Assembly (NCBI GenBank): GCA_016214695.1
Contig: JACRNY010000001.1
Location: 1,178,001-1,242,000, forward strand
DNA length: 64,000 bases
Source: Nitrosomonadales bacterium
GTDB lineage: Bacteria > Pseudomonadota > Gammaproteobacteria > Burkholderiales > Gallionellaceae
Direction of reading: 5' to 3'
Positions 9,178-21,446 of the stretch are shown here, piece by piece (position 1 is the stretch's first letter; every line of letters begins with the position of its first letter). A program made the translations under genes and the position numbers. The notes under the pieces were generated by a model. The model had not been told where the DNA came from, made no database searches, and worked only from the letters and a program-made list of their open reading frames with translations.

Positions 9178-9834
9178 TCACAATTTAGGAAAATACTTTG
9201 TTCCTCTTGTGTTTCCTGTAGCGCTTAGCCTCACTCCAACTTCATTTCGAATTGCAAGTTTTGCTAGTTCAATATTAACGCCGACTGCCGGAGCAATGGT
9301 CGTTACACCAATGTTCGGTGTTTTTGTTACGAGCTCGACTATCTTATCTTGAAGGCGAGAGAGAAATGACTCCGCTTCCTCATTCCTTGGTGGTGGAAGA
9401 ATTTGCGATATTAGTCTTTCGAGTTCTTCTTCCAGCGACGTAAAGGATTTGTATTGAAGCCTGTCGACCCCTTTTAAATCTGAGGGTACATCCGACATCT
9501 CTGTTTGTTCTGGATTGAGAGAGATGAATACGCGCTCACCCATGCCCAGCGCTAATCCCAATTCTAAGGTGACGTTTGGGTTCCATGCTGTGATGTCGTA
9601 GATTCCGAACTGAGATTCTCGAATGTAATTCGCAATTTTCTGCAAAATATGCAGAGAGGAAATTTTCTCGTCGGCAAAAACAAAGTCAACATCAAATGCT
9701 TTACCTACACTTTCGAAAGCGCGCCGATAGTCCTTCTTATCGATGTGTCTGTAGCTATATGCAACGAAAACCTGACGTGGCTTTTTCGCTTGGGTCGACA
9801 GTGAAACATCAATGAATGTATCTTGCGAGGGCAT
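9178..9834 (-). CDS. TIR/NDT-like Rossmann domain protein with predicted C-terminal winged helix
   Basis: 218 codons from ATG 9834, preceded by a good AAGGAAAG ribosome site. Residues about 20-145 form a Rossmann-type domain starting QVFVAYSYRHIDKKDYRRAF and carrying FGIYDITAWNPNVTLELGLA; the NPNVxxELG pattern, with candidate catalytic Glu91, recurs in TIR-like and nucleoside deoxyribosyltransferase-like domains that attack or bind nucleotides. Residues about 152-218 resemble a winged helix (VTTIAPAVGVNIELAKLAI, then LSATGNTRGTKYFP as the wing). It is visibly richer in A/T than its neighbours (a 60-base line at 9241 is 42% G+C), suggesting acquisition. It lies 40 bases downstream of gyrB on the same strand, so it may be co-transcribed with gyrB. 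Defence effector or nucleotide-responsive regulator are both possible. Confidence 0.7.
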   Translation of the reverse strand: MPSQDTFIDVSLSTQAKKPRQVFVAYSYRHIDKKDYRRAFESVGKAFDVDFVFADEKISSLHILQKIANYIRESQFGIYDITAWNPNVTLELGLALGMGERVFISLNPEQTEMSDVPSDLKGVDRLQYKSFTSLEEELERLISQILPPPRNEEAESFLSRLQDKIVELVTKTPNIGVTTIAPAVGVNIELAKLAIRNEVGVRLSATGNTRGTKYFPKL

Positions 9835-9874
9835 CAGCTTTCCTTATTCGTCAGCATCAAACGAAGTATGAAAT

Positions 9875-12337
<2,463 letters not shown>

Positions 12338-12338
12338 A

Positions 12339-13442
12339 TTAAATACGCATCGGCATGACTACATATTTGTAGTCGGTCTTCTCAGGGATGGTGATCAGCA
12401 GGCTGCTGTTCTGGTCGCCGAAGGAAAGGGTCACGGTCTGGGTATTGATGTTGTTGATACCGTCCAGCAGATAATTCACATTGAAACCGATATCCAGGGG
12501 GGCGCCGGAGTAGTCGTTCTCGATGTCTTCCTGGGCTTCTTCCTGCTCGCTGTTGCTGCTGATGATGCGCAAGTTCTTTTCGGTCAACAGCAAGCGTACA
12601 CCGCGGAACTTCTCGTTGGACAGGATGGCAGCACGCTGCAATGCTTGCAGGATTGTCATGCGGTCCATGGTTAGATGATTGGTATGGGTCGGAATGACTC
12701 GGTTGTAGTCGGGGAATTTGCCGTCGATGACTTTGGATGTCAGCACCACGTCGGCAAAAGAGATGCGGACTTGCTTCTCGGCCAGTTCCAGTTGAACCTT
12801 GTCTTCGGAATCTGCCAGCAGCTTCAGTAGTTCGTTCACGGTCTTGCGCGACAGGATGACTTCCTGCTTCTTGTGGCTTTCCGGCAGTTCTTCGTTGATG
12901 AAAGCCAGACGGTGACCGTCGGTGGCGATCAGCTTGATGTTCTTGCCATCCACCACCAGCAACACGCCATTCAGGTAATAGCGGATGTCTTGCTGTGCCA
13001 TGGCGTATTGCACTGAGCTCAACAGTCGGCGCAGCACGCCTTGCTGGATCTCGATCTTGGCTGCATCGACCAACTGCTCGGCCAGCATTGGGAAATCCTG
13101 TGCCGGCAAAGTTTGCAGACTGAAACGGCTCTTGTTCGCCTTTACCAGCAGTTTGTTCTCCTGATCATCCAGGGAGACTGTGCTGTTGTCCGGAATGGCT
13201 CGCAGAATTTCCTGCAGCTTCTTGGCAGAGATCGTGATCGAACTTTCGATTCCATCCAGTTCGGCTTTGAGCTGAGCTTCGATCTGTATCTCTAGATCGG
13301 TTGTGATGAACTTGGCTCCGGTCTTGTTCTTCTTGATCAGAACATTGGAGAGGATAGGGAGCGGCTGTTTGCGCTCAACGATACCAACTACTGCTTGCAG
13401 AGGTTTCAGAAGTTCGTTTCGATCGATTTGTTTGATGAACAT
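12339..13442 (-). CDS. dnaN: DNA polymerase III beta subunit (sliding clamp)
   Basis: 367 codons. The start MFIKQIDRNELLKPLQAVVGIVERK, the three repeated clamp folds and the C-terminal end KYVVMPMRI are those of DnaN. Dimeric clamp that tethers polymerase III and other partners to DNA. It follows dnaA after about 200 bases that hold the putative origin and precedes gyrB. Confidence 0.99.
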   Translation of the reverse strand: MFIKQIDRNELLKPLQAVVGIVERKQPLPILSNVLIKKNKTGAKFITTDLEIQIEAQLKAELDGIESSITISAKKLQEILRAIPDNSTVSLDDQENKLLVKANKSRFSLQTLPAQDFPMLAEQLVDAAKIEIQQGVLRRLLSSVQYAMAQQDIRYYLNGVLLVVDGKNIKLIATDGHRLAFINEELPESHKKQEVILSRKTVNELLKLLADSEDKVQLELAEKQVRISFADVVLTSKVIDGKFPDYNRVIPTHTNHLTMDRMTILQALQRAAILSNEKFRGVRLLLTEKNLRIISSNSEQEEAQEDIENDYSGAPLDIGFNVNYLLDGINNINTQTVTLSFGDQNSSLLITIPEKTDYKYVVMPMRI

Positions 13443-13645
13443 AAGGTTCTTTCTTTAAATACTTAACAATCTTAATAATGGACGATAATTCTGTTAGTAA
13501 TCCTGATTCTTCTTATTTATTAGCTGCTTAATCGATAGTTAGCGGGCAGCAAAACTCTGCTTATCCATGTGTACTCTTTGTGCATAACTTTTCCCCTTTG
13601 CTCGATTCACTGCTTATCTACAAATTGTGCACAGGTATTACCTGT
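13443..13645. other. oriC: Putative replication origin (oriC) between dnaN and dnaA
   Basis: This 203-base gap has an AT-rich half (about 13443-13550, rich in TTAAT, TTATTTATT and similar) suitable as an unwinding element. Next to it is a cluster of DnaA-box-like 9-mers: TGTGCATAA at 13579-13587 (complement TTATGCACA, a perfect TTATNCACA), TTATCTACA at 13614-13622 and TTGTGCACA at 13625-13633 (one mismatch each), and TTATCCATG at 13561-13569 (two). Position beside dnaA, between two parS sites, supports an origin. The dnaN promoter must also lie here. Confidence 0.8.
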
Positions 13646-15004
13646 TTATCCCCTTAAAGTCTGGTTCAGCAGATTGAAATCGGCGTTGAGTGCAGAATCT
13701 GCGTTCCGTAGCGATTCGATGGTCTTGCAGGCATGCAGGACAGTCGAGTGATCGCGGCCGCCAAAAGCGTTTCCGATTTCTGGCAGGCTCAGTTGGGTGA
13801 GTTCGCGTGCCAGGGTCATCGCGATCTGACGCGGCCTGGCAATGATGCGTGATCGCTTCTTCGAGAGCAGATCAACTATTTTGATGCGATAGAAATCTGC
13901 CACAGTCTTCTGGATGTTTTCGATGGAGACCTGCTTGTTCTGGGCTGCCAGCAGATCCTTAAGTGCTTCCTTGGCCAGTTCGATAGATATTGGACGCTTG
14001 TGGAAGCGGGCATAGGCCTCGATGCGGTTCAGTGCCCCTTCCAGTTCGCGGATGTTGGAGCGGACATGTTTGGCGATGAAGAAGGCGACATCTTCGGTGA
14101 TAGGTGAGCCACTGGTGGCAGCTTTCTGCAGCAGGATAGCTACGCGCATCTCAAGTCCGGGCGGTTCGATGGCCACGGTCAAGCCGCAGGTGAAACGTGA
14201 AGTCAGGCGCGGTTCTATGCCGGAGATCTCTTTCGGAAAGGTATCGCAGGTGATAACTACTTGTTTATTTGTGTCGATAAGCGAGTTCAGGGTGTAGAAG
14301 AACTCTTGTTGCGTGCCCGGCTTGTCAGCGATGAACTGGATGTCGTCGATCAGCAACAGGTCCAGTGAATTGTAGAATTGCTTGAATTCATCGAAGTTTT
14401 TCGTCTGAAAGGCGCGTACTACCCCGGAAATGTAGTTGGTCGCGTGGATGTAGCAGACCTTGGCTTGCGGATTCTGTTTGGTTACCAGATTGCCGATGGA
14501 TTGCAGCAAGTGGGTCTTGCCAAGGCCAACGCCGCCATAAATAAACAATGGGTTATATGCAACTCCCGGTGTTTCGGCGACCTGGATCGCGGCTGCATGG
14601 GCCAACTGGTTGGCTTTACCGGTAACAAAGGTATCGAACACCAGCGCAGGATTCAGCTTGTTTGGGCTTTTCGCCTTGCTTGCTGGCGGTGTGGCTGCTT
14701 TACCAGCTGAGGCTGTGGCCTTAACTGGTACTGAAGGCTCTTTTGCCGCGGCCTTGGCACCACGCTTTTCAATGCGCAGTTCGATCTGTGGCGGTGTGGA
14801 GAAGAATGGGAGGGCGCGCTTGGAGATTTCGGACAGGAACCGTTCCTGGACGATGCGCAGAGTAAAACTGTTCGGGGCAGTCAGGACAAGCTTGTCACCA
14901 TCGATCTCGAATATCAACGGTTTGATCCAGGAATTGAATTGTTGTGGAGGAAGCTGCTCTTCAAAGAAACGAAGACAGCTACCCGACAGACTCTGGGCTG
15001 ACAT
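13646..15004 (-). CDS. dnaA: Chromosomal replication initiator DnaA
   Basis: 452 codons from ATG 15004; a TTG 21 bases upstream is an alternative, but MSAQSLSGSCLRFFEEQLP aligns better with the family start. Domain I (PQQFNSWIKPL), a Pro/Ala/Lys linker (about 90-120), an AAA+ domain with Walker A GGVGLGKTHL and Walker B LLLIDDIQFI, and domain IV with the DNA-binding signature LPEIGNAFGGRDHSTVLHAC are all present. It binds DnaA boxes and opens oriC. It is divergent from rpmH. Confidence 0.99.
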   Translation of the reverse strand: MSAQSLSGSCLRFFEEQLPPQQFNSWIKPLIFEIDGDKLVLTAPNSFTLRIVQERFLSEISKRALPFFSTPPQIELRIEKRGAKAAAKEPSVPVKATASAGKAATPPASKAKSPNKLNPALVFDTFVTGKANQLAHAAAIQVAETPGVAYNPLFIYGGVGLGKTHLLQSIGNLVTKQNPQAKVCYIHATNYISGVVRAFQTKNFDEFKQFYNSLDLLLIDDIQFIADKPGTQQEFFYTLNSLIDTNKQVVITCDTFPKEISGIEPRLTSRFTCGLTVAIEPPGLEMRVAILLQKAATSGSPITEDVAFFIAKHVRSNIRELEGALNRIEAYARFHKRPISIELAKEALKDLLAAQNKQVSIENIQKTVADFYRIKIVDLLSKKRSRIIARPRQIAMTLARELTQLSLPEIGNAFGGRDHSTVLHACKTIESLRNADSALNADFNLLNQTLRG

Positions 15005-15059
15005 AGGTGCGGAAAAGTGTCGCAAAGGTTTCGACGCATTCTACAAGTTCTGCCAAAAG

Positions 15060-15068
15060 TTATCCACA
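15060..15068 (+). promoter_or_regulatory. Perfect DnaA box upstream of dnaA
   Basis: TTATCCACA, the consensus high-affinity DnaA box, lies 56 bases upstream of the dnaA start and just before the rpmH promoter. It is well placed for DnaA autoregulation and for control of rpmH; this role is inferred. Confidence 0.8.
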
Positions 15069-15080
15069 GCATAAAAACAC

Positions 15081-15109
15081 TTGACAGAAATCGCGCTAAC
15101 GATTGTAAT
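15081..15109 (+). promoter_or_regulatory. Sigma-70 type promoter of rpmH
   Basis: A perfect -35 box TTGACA (15081-15086) is followed after 17 bases by TGTAAT (15104-15109), one base away from TATAAT. rpmH begins 38 bases further on. This is the best promoter match I found in the window, fitting a highly expressed ribosomal protein operon. Confidence 0.8.
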
Positions 15110-15147
15110 CGCGCGCTTTTCAATAGTTAAATCAGTCAGGAGCAAGC

Positions 15148-15282
15148 ATGAAACGCACATTTCAACCGTCGGTTACCAAAAGAAAGCGCACTCACGGTTT
15201 TCTGGTTCGCATGAAGACCAAGGGCGGCCGTGCCGTCATCGCAGCTCGTCGCGCACGCGGCCGTGCACGTCTTGGCGTGTAA
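15148..15282 (+). CDS. rpmH: 50S ribosomal protein L34
   Basis: 44 codons: starts [20 protein letters not shown] and ends [10 protein letters not shown], the invariant L34 pattern of very basic residues. A strong ribosome site (CAGGAG) precedes the ATG. It is divergent from dnaA, which is the universal bacterial arrangement, and heads the rpmH-rnpA-yidD-yidC-mnmE series. Confidence 0.99.
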   Translation: MKRTFQPSVTKRKRTHGFLVRMKTKGGRAVIAARRARGRARLGV

Positions 15283-15637
15283 TCCGGAAAAAGCACAGAC
15301 TTTTCCCCGGCGCTATCGCGTAGGTCGCCGGGAAGGATTCTCGCAGATACTAAAAAATCGGGCGCAAACCACTAACTGGTACGCGATCCATTGGGTAGAC
15401 GGTAAATCAGGACACGCCCGCTTGGGTGTCTCCGTCAGCAAGCGCGTGGTGCCGACAGCAACAGGCCGCAATCGCATCAAGAGATTGATTCGAGAGCAGT
15501 TTCGGGTGGTCGCTCGGCAAGGTGCGGCACGCGATGTGGTGGTCAGGTTGCGCAAACAGCCTGACCAGGCAGAGCGGAAAGAGGCTGGCAGGGTGTTGAA
15601 CGACGCGCTCAAAAAGATCCTCGCGGTGAATGCATGA
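15230..15637 (+). CDS. rnpA: Ribonuclease P protein component
   Basis: Up to 135 codons. The RNase P protein signature [20 protein letters not shown] with [11 protein letters not shown] is present; this basic protein helps RNase P RNA mature tRNA 5' ends. The start is uncertain: GTG 15230 (preceded by AAGGG, overlapping rpmH by 53 bases), GTG 15263 or TTG 15272 are all in frame. The last gives 121 residues, nearest the usual size. There is no ATG start in frame near the rpmH end. Its stop overlaps the yidD start. Confidence 0.93.
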   Translation: MPSSQLVAHAAVHVLACNPEKAQTFPRRYRVGRREGFSQILKNRAQTTNWYAIHWVDGKSGHARLGVSVSKRVVPTATGRNRIKRLIREQFRVVARQGAARDVVVRLRKQPDQAERKEAGRVLNDALKKILAVNA

Positions 15638-15843
15638 AGCAACTGCTGTTATTGCTGGTCAAGGGATATCAGTGGCTGCTGCGCCCGCTGCTTCCCCCTA
15701 CCTGTCGTTTCCACCCCTCGTGTTCCCAGTATTCCTTCGAAGCGATCTCCAAATATGGCGCGCTGAAAGGTTTTTGGCTTACCATCAAGCGGGTTGCACG
15801 GTGCAACCCTTGGCATCCGGGCGGATACGATCCTGTCCCATGA
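15634..15843 (+). CDS. yidD: Membrane protein insertion efficiency factor YidD
   Basis: 69 codons. It contains the family core LLPPTCRFHPSCSQYSFEAI and ends RCNPWHPGGYDPVP, with the three conserved cysteines. A small amphipathic membrane-associated protein thought to assist YidC. ATG overlaps the rnpA stop (ATGA). Confidence 0.97.
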   Translation: MKQLLLLLVKGYQWLLRPLLPPTCRFHPSCSQYSFEAISKYGALKGFWLTIKRVARCNPWHPGGYDPVP

Positions 15844-15867
15844 ATTCGATAAACAGGTGATATTGCA

Positions 15868-17514
15868 ATGGGTCTTCAACGGCTGTTTCTGTTTCTGATT
15901 TTTTCTTTTTCTTTGGTTGTTCTGTGGGGCGAGTGGACTCGCCAGAACCAGCCGCCGGCACCACCAGTAGCAGCCGCAGCCGAAACACCCAAAGACCCAT
16001 CGATTCCGACGGCGACCGTCAGGGCCAGCCAGCCGGCAGTAATGGCGGCAACTCCGGTAGAAGCCAAATCTATTCCATCGGGCAAAAGAATCGTCGTAAC
16101 GACAGATACGCTGCGCGCCGAGATCAATACCGCGGGCGGCAATCTGCAGCACCTGGATCTGGTGCAGCATCGCGATGCTGAGGATCAGAGCAAACCCATC
16201 ACCCTGCTGCAGCAAGACGGAACACGCACTTATGTTGCCCAATCCGGTCTGTTGGGCAAGGATCTGCCCACTCACAACTCCGAATACACCGTGCAGGGCG
16301 ACGATTTCACCCTGGCAGAGGGCAAAGACGCGCTGGAAGTCCGCCTGAACGCCAATCCGGTCGGCGATGCGCGTGTGACCAAGGTTTACACCTTCCATCG
16401 CGGCAGTTATCTGGTGGATGTGAGCTACGAGATTGAGAACAAGGGCAAAACGGCGTTGACACCGTCGGCATATTTCCAGTTCGTACGCGATACGACAGCC
16501 GCAGCGGGCGAATCCACTTTCGTGCCCACCTACACCGGGCCAGCGATTTACACCGATCTGGAGAAATTCCAGAAGATCGAGTTTTCCAGCATCGAGAAGA
16601 ATAAAGTCATACTGCCGGCAAACCCGGATAACGGCTGGATCGGCATGCTGCAGCACTATTTCGTCGCAGCCTGGCTGCCTGAAGGCAAGGGCCCGCGCGA
16701 GTTCTACACCAAGAAACTGGATGCAGATCTCTACTCGGCTGGCGTGATCCTGCCTGTCGCCAGCATCGAACCGGGTCAGTCTGGCCGCTTTACCACCCAG
16801 CTCTACATGGGTCCGGCACAATCCAAACTGGATGATGTCGCTCCCGGATTGGGCTTGTCTGTTGATTACGGCTGGCTGACTATTTTCGCAACGCCGCTGT
16901 TCTGGTTGATGTCGCACATCAACGATCTGGTAAATAACTGGGGTGTGGCGATCGTCCTGCTCACCGTCCTGATCAAGTTGGCGTTCTTCCCTCTGTCTGC
17001 CGCCAGTTACCGCTCCATGGCCAAGATGCGAGTGGTCGCGCCCAAGCTGGAGCAGATCAAGAAGCAATACGGTGATGACCGCGAACGCTTGAACAAGGCC
17101 ATGATGGACTTGTACAAGAATGAAAAGATCAATCCGCTGGGCGGCTGCCTGCCGGTGCTGATCCAGATCCCGGTGTTCATCGCGCTGTACTGGGCCATTC
17201 TGTCCAGCGTGGAGTTGCGCCACGCACCGTTCTTCGGCTGGATCACGGATCTGTCGGCGACCGATCCCTATTACATCCTGCCCATCATCATGGGTGTCAG
17301 CATGCTGATCCAGACCAAGCTGAACCCGGTACCGCCAGATCCCATCCAGGCCAAGCTGATGCAGATCATGCCGATCGCCTTTAGCATCGTGTTCTTCTTC
17401 TTCCCGGCCGGATTGGTGCTGTATTCCATCGTGAACAACATCCTGTCCATCGGCCAGCAGTGGTACATCAACCGCGGAACCGAAGCCGCACGCAAAGGTG
17501 GCGCCAAAGCCTGA
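15868..17514 (+). CDS. yidC: Membrane protein insertase YidC
   Basis: 548 codons. An N-terminal membrane anchor (residues about 5-22), a Pro/Ala-rich linker, the large periplasmic beta domain of Gram-negative YidC (about 60-330), then the conserved five-helix Oxa1 core, with [20 protein letters not shown] in the coiled hairpin and [18 protein letters not shown]. It inserts and folds inner-membrane proteins, including subunits of the ATP synthase encoded downstream. Confidence 0.98.
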   Translation: MGLQRLFLFLIFSFSLVVLWGEWTRQNQPPAPPVAAAAETPKDPSIPTATVRASQPAVMAATPVEAKSIPSGKRIVVTTDTLRAEINTAGGNLQHLDLVQHRDAEDQSKPITLLQQDGTRTYVAQSGLLGKDLPTHNSEYTVQGDDFTLAEGKDALEVRLNANPVGDARVTKVYTFHRGSYLVDVSYEIENKGKTALTPSAYFQFVRDTTAAAGESTFVPTYTGPAIYTDLEKFQKIEFSSIEKNKVILPANPDNGWIGMLQHYFVAAWLPEGKGPREFYTKKLDADLYSAGVILPVASIEPGQSGRFTTQLYMGPAQSKLDDVAPGLGLSVDYGWLTIFATPLFWLMSHINDLVNNWGVAIVLLTVLIKLAFFPLSAASYRSMAKMRVVAPKLEQIKKQYGDDRERLNKAMMDLYKNEKINPLGGCLPVLIQIPVFIALYWAILSSVELRHAPFFGWITDLSATDPYYILPIIMGVSMLIQTKLNPVPPDPIQAKLMQIMPIAFSIVFFFFPAGLVLYSIVNNILSIGQQWYINRGTEAARKGGAKA

Positions 17515-18841
17515 CATTATCGCGGCGATCGCCACCGCCCCTGGGCGCGGTGGCATCGGCGTGGTCAGGGTATCCGGTCATGGCCTGACCGCGATGGCCA
17601 CGGCGCTTACCGGACGCCAACTCACTCCCAGGCTGGCAAGCTATACCTCTTTCCTCGCTGCTGACAGCAGCACATTAGACCAAGGCATCGCACTGTTCTT
17701 TTCCGCGCCTCACTCGTACACCGGGGAAGAGGTGCTGGAGCTGCAGGGCCATGGCGGTCCCGCGGTGCTGCAATCGGTGCTGCAGCGTTGCCTGGAACTG
17801 GGCGCACGTCTGGCCCAGCCGGGCGAATTCACCCAGCGCGCCTTTCTCAACGACAAGATGGACCTGGCCCAGGCGGAAAGTGTGGCCGACCTCATCGACG
17901 CCACCACCGAGCAGGCGGCTCGCAGCGCCATGCGCTCCTTGCAAGGTGAATTTTCAGCGGCCATTCATGGCGCTGTTTCCCAACTCATCGACCTGCGCAT
18001 GCTGGTCGAGGCGACGCTGGATTTCCCAGAGGAAGAGATCGAGATCAGCGACCGCCAGCTATGCGCCAGCAGGCTAGCGACCCTGAGGGGGGAATTGGCG
18101 CGTATCGCAGGGCTGGCAAAACAGGGCAGCATCCTGCGCGAGGGAGCGCAGGTGGTGCTGGTGGGAGCACCCAATGCCGGCAAATCCAGTCTGCTCAACC
18201 GTTTTGCCGGCGAGGAGGTCGCGCTGGTGAGCGAGATCCCAGGCACGACCCGCGACTCAATACGCCAGTCCATGCAGGTTCGCGGCGTACCTTTGCACCT
18301 GATCGATACCGCCGGACTGCGCGAAACGACTGATGTGGTCGAACAGATGGGTATAGACCGTACCCGGCAGGCACTGACACGGGCTGATGTGGTACTGGTG
18401 TTGCTGGACGAGTCGCAACAGCGTGCGGAGCCGGAAGACCAGGCCGTGCGGGCGCAACTGCCAGCCCAAACGCCACGCCTGTATCTGCACAACAAGATCG
18501 ACTTGAGCGGGCATCAGCCTGGTGTGGAAATGCGCGAGGAGAAGGCGCACATATATCTTTCGGCCAAGACCGGTGCGGGCATGGCGGTGCTGGAAGAAAA
18601 GCTGCTGGAGATCATCGGCTGGCATCAGGAGACGGGTGTTTTCATGGCGCGCGCGCGTCACCTCGAGGCACTTTCCGCTGCTACAGAACATCTGGATGCG
18701 GCAGAACAACAACTTGATCGCCCGGAGCTTTTTGCCGAGGAGTTGCGCCAGGCACAGGAGGCGCTCAACAGCATCACGGGCGAATTCAGTGCGGACGACC
18801 TTCTGGGCGAGATATTCAGCCGTTTTTGCATCGGAAAATAA
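17498..18841 (+). CDS. mnmE: tRNA modification GTPase MnmE
   Basis: 447 codons from GTG 17498, overlapping yidC by 17 bases. N-terminal folate-binding domain ([20 protein letters not shown]), helical domain interrupted by a G domain with P-loop [14 protein letters not shown], switch DTAGL, NKID and SAKTG. It ends with the conserved FCIGK, whose Cys is needed for function. With MnmG it makes the cmnm5 modification of wobble uridine. Confidence 0.98.
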   Translation: MAPKPDIIAAIATAPGRGGIGVVRVSGHGLTAMATALTGRQLTPRLASYTSFLAADSSTLDQGIALFFSAPHSYTGEEVLELQGHGGPAVLQSVLQRCLELGARLAQPGEFTQRAFLNDKMDLAQAESVADLIDATTEQAARSAMRSLQGEFSAAIHGAVSQLIDLRMLVEATLDFPEEEIEISDRQLCASRLATLRGELARIAGLAKQGSILREGAQVVLVGAPNAGKSSLLNRFAGEEVALVSEIPGTTRDSIRQSMQVRGVPLHLIDTAGLRETTDVVEQMGIDRTRQALTRADVVLVLLDESQQRAEPEDQAVRAQLPAQTPRLYLHNKIDLSGHQPGVEMREEKAHIYLSAKTGAGMAVLEEKLLEIIGWHQETGVFMARARHLEALSAATEHLDAAEQQLDRPELFAEELRQAQEALNSITGEFSADDLLGEIFSRFCIGK

Positions 18842-18849
18842 CTAAAATA

Positions 18850-18865
18850 TGTTTCACGTGAAACA
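18850..18865. other. parS centromere site (mnmE-mnmG intergenic)
   Basis: TGTTTCACGTGAAACA, a perfect 16-base palindrome and an exact match to the parS consensus. It lies 9 bases after the mnmE stop, about 5.2 kb from the putative origin on the other arm from the 12322 site. The rest of the mnmE-mnmG gap (18866-18939) probably carries the mnmG promoter. Confidence 0.96.
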
Positions 18866-18939
18866 TTTTGACGTGCTTTAGTTTTCGTTGGAATTATCTT
18901 TTGGGGTATGATGCGCGTCCTCATTTTGGTGGGTGACGA

Positions 18940-20826
18940 ATGCGCGACCCGAAACAATTCGATGTCATCGTGATCGGTGGCGGCCATGCCGGAACGGAAG
19001 CCGCACTGGCCAGCGCGCGTGCGGGTTGCGCTACCTTGCTGCTCACCCACAACATCGAAACCCTGGGCGTGATGTCTTGCAATCCATCCATAGGCGGAAT
19101 AGGAAAGGGTCATCTAGTCAAAGAGTTAGATGCTCTTGGCGGTGCCATGGCTGCTGCCACTGACGAGGGCGGCATCCAGTTCCGCATCCTGAATGCATCC
19201 AAGGGCCCGGCCGTACGCGCGACGCGCGCCCAGGCCGATCGCGCGTTGTACAAGCAGGCAATCCGCAAACGCCTGGAGAACCAGCCCAACCTCAGCCTGT
19301 TCCAGCAACCCGTAGAAAAACTGTTGTTGGAACAAGGGCGCGTTGTTGGTGTACAGACACAGCTCGGCCTGACTTATCACGCCAAGAGCGTGGTCCTCAC
19401 GACCGGGACTTTCCTTGCCGGACTGGTGCATGTCGGCTTGAGCAATTATCCGGCCGGGCGTGCGGGTGACCCGCCTTCCATTGGTTTGGCAAAAAATCTG
19501 CGCGAGCTTGGCATGCCGACAGGACGTCTGAAAACCGGTACACCACCGCGCATCGATGGCCGTACCATCGATTATTCCGTGATGCAGGAACAACACGGCG
19601 ATATACCGGTTCCGGTGTTTTCCTTCATGGGTCGCGCGGAACAACATCCGCGCCAACTACCCTGCTGGGTTACCCAGACCAATGCGCGCACACATGAGAT
19701 CATCCGCAATGGTTTGGGAGAGTCTCCTTTATTTACCGGCGTTATCGAAGGAGTAGGTCCTCGCTATTGCCCTTCCATCGAAGACAAGATCACACGCTTT
19801 GCCGGCAAGGATTCGCATCAGATTTTTCTTGAACCGGAAGGGCTCAGCACACACGAGATCTACCCGAACGGTATCTCGACCAGCCTTGCCTACGATACCC
19901 AGCTGGCGCTGGTGCGCTCGATCAAGGGGCTGGAGAATGCGCATATCACGCGTCCCGGTTATGCCATCGAATACGATTACTTCGACCCGCGCGGACTGAA
20001 GACCTCGTTGGAGAGCAAGACCATTTCCGGATTGTTTCTGGCCGGACAGATCAACGGCACCACCGGCTACGAAGAGGCGGCAGCGCAGGGTCTTTTGGCA
20101 GGAGCGAACGCTGCGCTGCAAGCGCAGGAAAAGGAAACATGGTGTCCGCGCCGCGATGAAGCCTATCTGGGCGTGCTGGTCGATGACCTGATCACGCGCG
20201 GCGTTTCCGAGCCGTACCGTATGTTCACTAGTCGCGCGGAATATCGTCTGCAACTGCGTGAAGACAACGCCGACATGCGCCTGACCGAGACAGGACGCAA
20301 GCTGGGATTGGTGGATGACGAACGCTGGCAGGCCTTTGAGAATAAGCGCGAAAAGATAGCGCGCGAACTCGAGCGCCTGAAATCGACCTGGGTGAATCCG
20401 CGCATGCTGGACAAGGCTGACGCCGAGCGTGTGCTGGGCAAGGAGATCGAGCGCGAATACTCGCTCTATGATCTGCTACGCCGTCCAGAGGTGAACTATG
20501 CATCGTTGATGACGTTGCCGGGCGCGCATTGCAGCGAAGCAGCCGATGTCGCCGAACAGGTCGAGATCCATGCGAAATATCATGGATACATCGAACGCCA
20601 GCGCGACGAGATCGCGCGCCAGGAAGGATATGAGACGACAGAGTTGCCGCTCGACATGGATTATTCTGCGGTGCGCGGTCTGTCCATCGAAGTACGCCAG
20701 AAACTGAATCAGCACAAACCGCAGACGTTGGGCCAGGCGGCGCGTATCTCGGGTGTGACCCCGGCGGCGATCTCCTTGTTGCTGGTACATTTGAAGCGCG
20801 GCTTAAAACAAGACAAAGCCGCATGA
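18940..20826 (+). CDS. mnmG: tRNA uridine-5-carboxymethylaminomethyl modification enzyme MnmG (GidA)
   Basis: 628 codons. FAD-binding start [20 protein letters not shown], the GidA signatures [20 protein letters not shown] and [16 protein letters not shown], and the C-terminal helical domain ([18 protein letters not shown]) are all intact. It works with MnmE on wobble U34 of tRNAs. Its stop overlaps the rsmG start. Confidence 0.99.
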   Translation: MRDPKQFDVIVIGGGHAGTEAALASARAGCATLLLTHNIETLGVMSCNPSIGGIGKGHLVKELDALGGAMAAATDEGGIQFRILNASKGPAVRATRAQADRALYKQAIRKRLENQPNLSLFQQPVEKLLLEQGRVVGVQTQLGLTYHAKSVVLTTGTFLAGLVHVGLSNYPAGRAGDPPSIGLAKNLRELGMPTGRLKTGTPPRIDGRTIDYSVMQEQHGDIPVPVFSFMGRAEQHPRQLPCWVTQTNARTHEIIRNGLGESPLFTGVIEGVGPRYCPSIEDKITRFAGKDSHQIFLEPEGLSTHEIYPNGISTSLAYDTQLALVRSIKGLENAHITRPGYAIEYDYFDPRGLKTSLESKTISGLFLAGQINGTTGYEEAAAQGLLAGANAALQAQEKETWCPRRDEAYLGVLVDDLITRGVSEPYRMFTSRAEYRLQLREDNADMRLTETGRKLGLVDDERWQAFENKREKIARELERLKSTWVNPRMLDKADAERVLGKEIEREYSLYDLLRRPEVNYASLMTLPGAHCSEAADVAEQVEIHAKYHGYIERQRDEIARQEGYETTELPLDMDYSAVRGLSIEVRQKLNQHKPQTLGQAARISGVTPAAISLLLVHLKRGLKQDKAA

Positions 20827-21446
20827 GTCTGGAGAAGGAACTGGCGGCAGGTATCGCGCAGATGGGTATCGCGGTCACGCCGGAGCAACAGGCGAAGCTG
20901 CTGGAATATCTGGCGCTGTTGCATAAATGGAACGGGGTGTACAACCTCACCGCGATACGCCAGCCGGAGCAGATGGTGAGTAACCACTTGCTCGACAGCT
21001 TGGCTGTGCTGCCGCATCTTTGGCCGCAGCGCTGGCTGGATGTGGGTTGCGGTGGTGGCCTACCGGGGCTTGTGCTGGCAGTGATGCGGCCGGAGTGGTC
21101 GTTCACCCTGATGGACAGCAACAGCAAGAAGACCGGCTTCGTGCAGCAGGCGGCCATCGAGTTGGGGCTGCGCAACGTCGAAGTGCGTTGCGGCAGAGTG
21201 GAACAGTGGCAAACGGAAAAGAAGTTCGACGGAATCATCTCGCGCGCGTTTGCAGAAGTAGTGGATTTTGTCTCGTTGACGCAGCATCTGTTGGCGGACG
21301 GAGGTCGTTGGGCAGCGATGAAGGGGACGCCGGAGCAGGAACTGGCCAGGCTGCCCGAAGGGATAGAAGTAGAAAAGGTAATCACATTGCATGTTCCTAA
21401 ACTAAAAGCGGCCCGCAGTCTGGTCGTGTTGGGGGTAAAAAAATGA
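20823..21446 (+). CDS. rsmG: 16S rRNA (guanine527-N7)-methyltransferase RsmG (GidB)
   Basis: 207 codons. SAM-binding motif [17 protein letters not shown] and the family motifs [20 protein letters not shown] and [14 protein letters not shown] are present. ATG overlaps the mnmG stop (ATGA) and its own stop overlaps the parA start, so mnmG-rsmG-parA-parB is likely one coupled unit. Confidence 0.98.
   Translation: MSLEKELAAGIAQMGIAVTPEQQAKLLEYLALLHKWNGVYNLTAIRQPEQMVSNHLLDSLAVLPHLWPQRWLDVGCGGGLPGLVLAVMRPEWSFTLMDSNSKKTGFVQQAAIELGLRNVEVRCGRVEQWQTEKKFDGIISRAFAEVVDFVSLTQHLLADGGRWAAMKGTPEQELARLPEGIEVEKVITLHVPKLKAARSLVVLGVKK

Noticed and set aside
15005-15147. Origin in the dnaA-rpmH gap instead of dnaN-dnaA
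   Set aside because: Only one DnaA box was seen there, together with a strong promoter; the dnaN-dnaA gap has more boxes and an AT-rich stretch.
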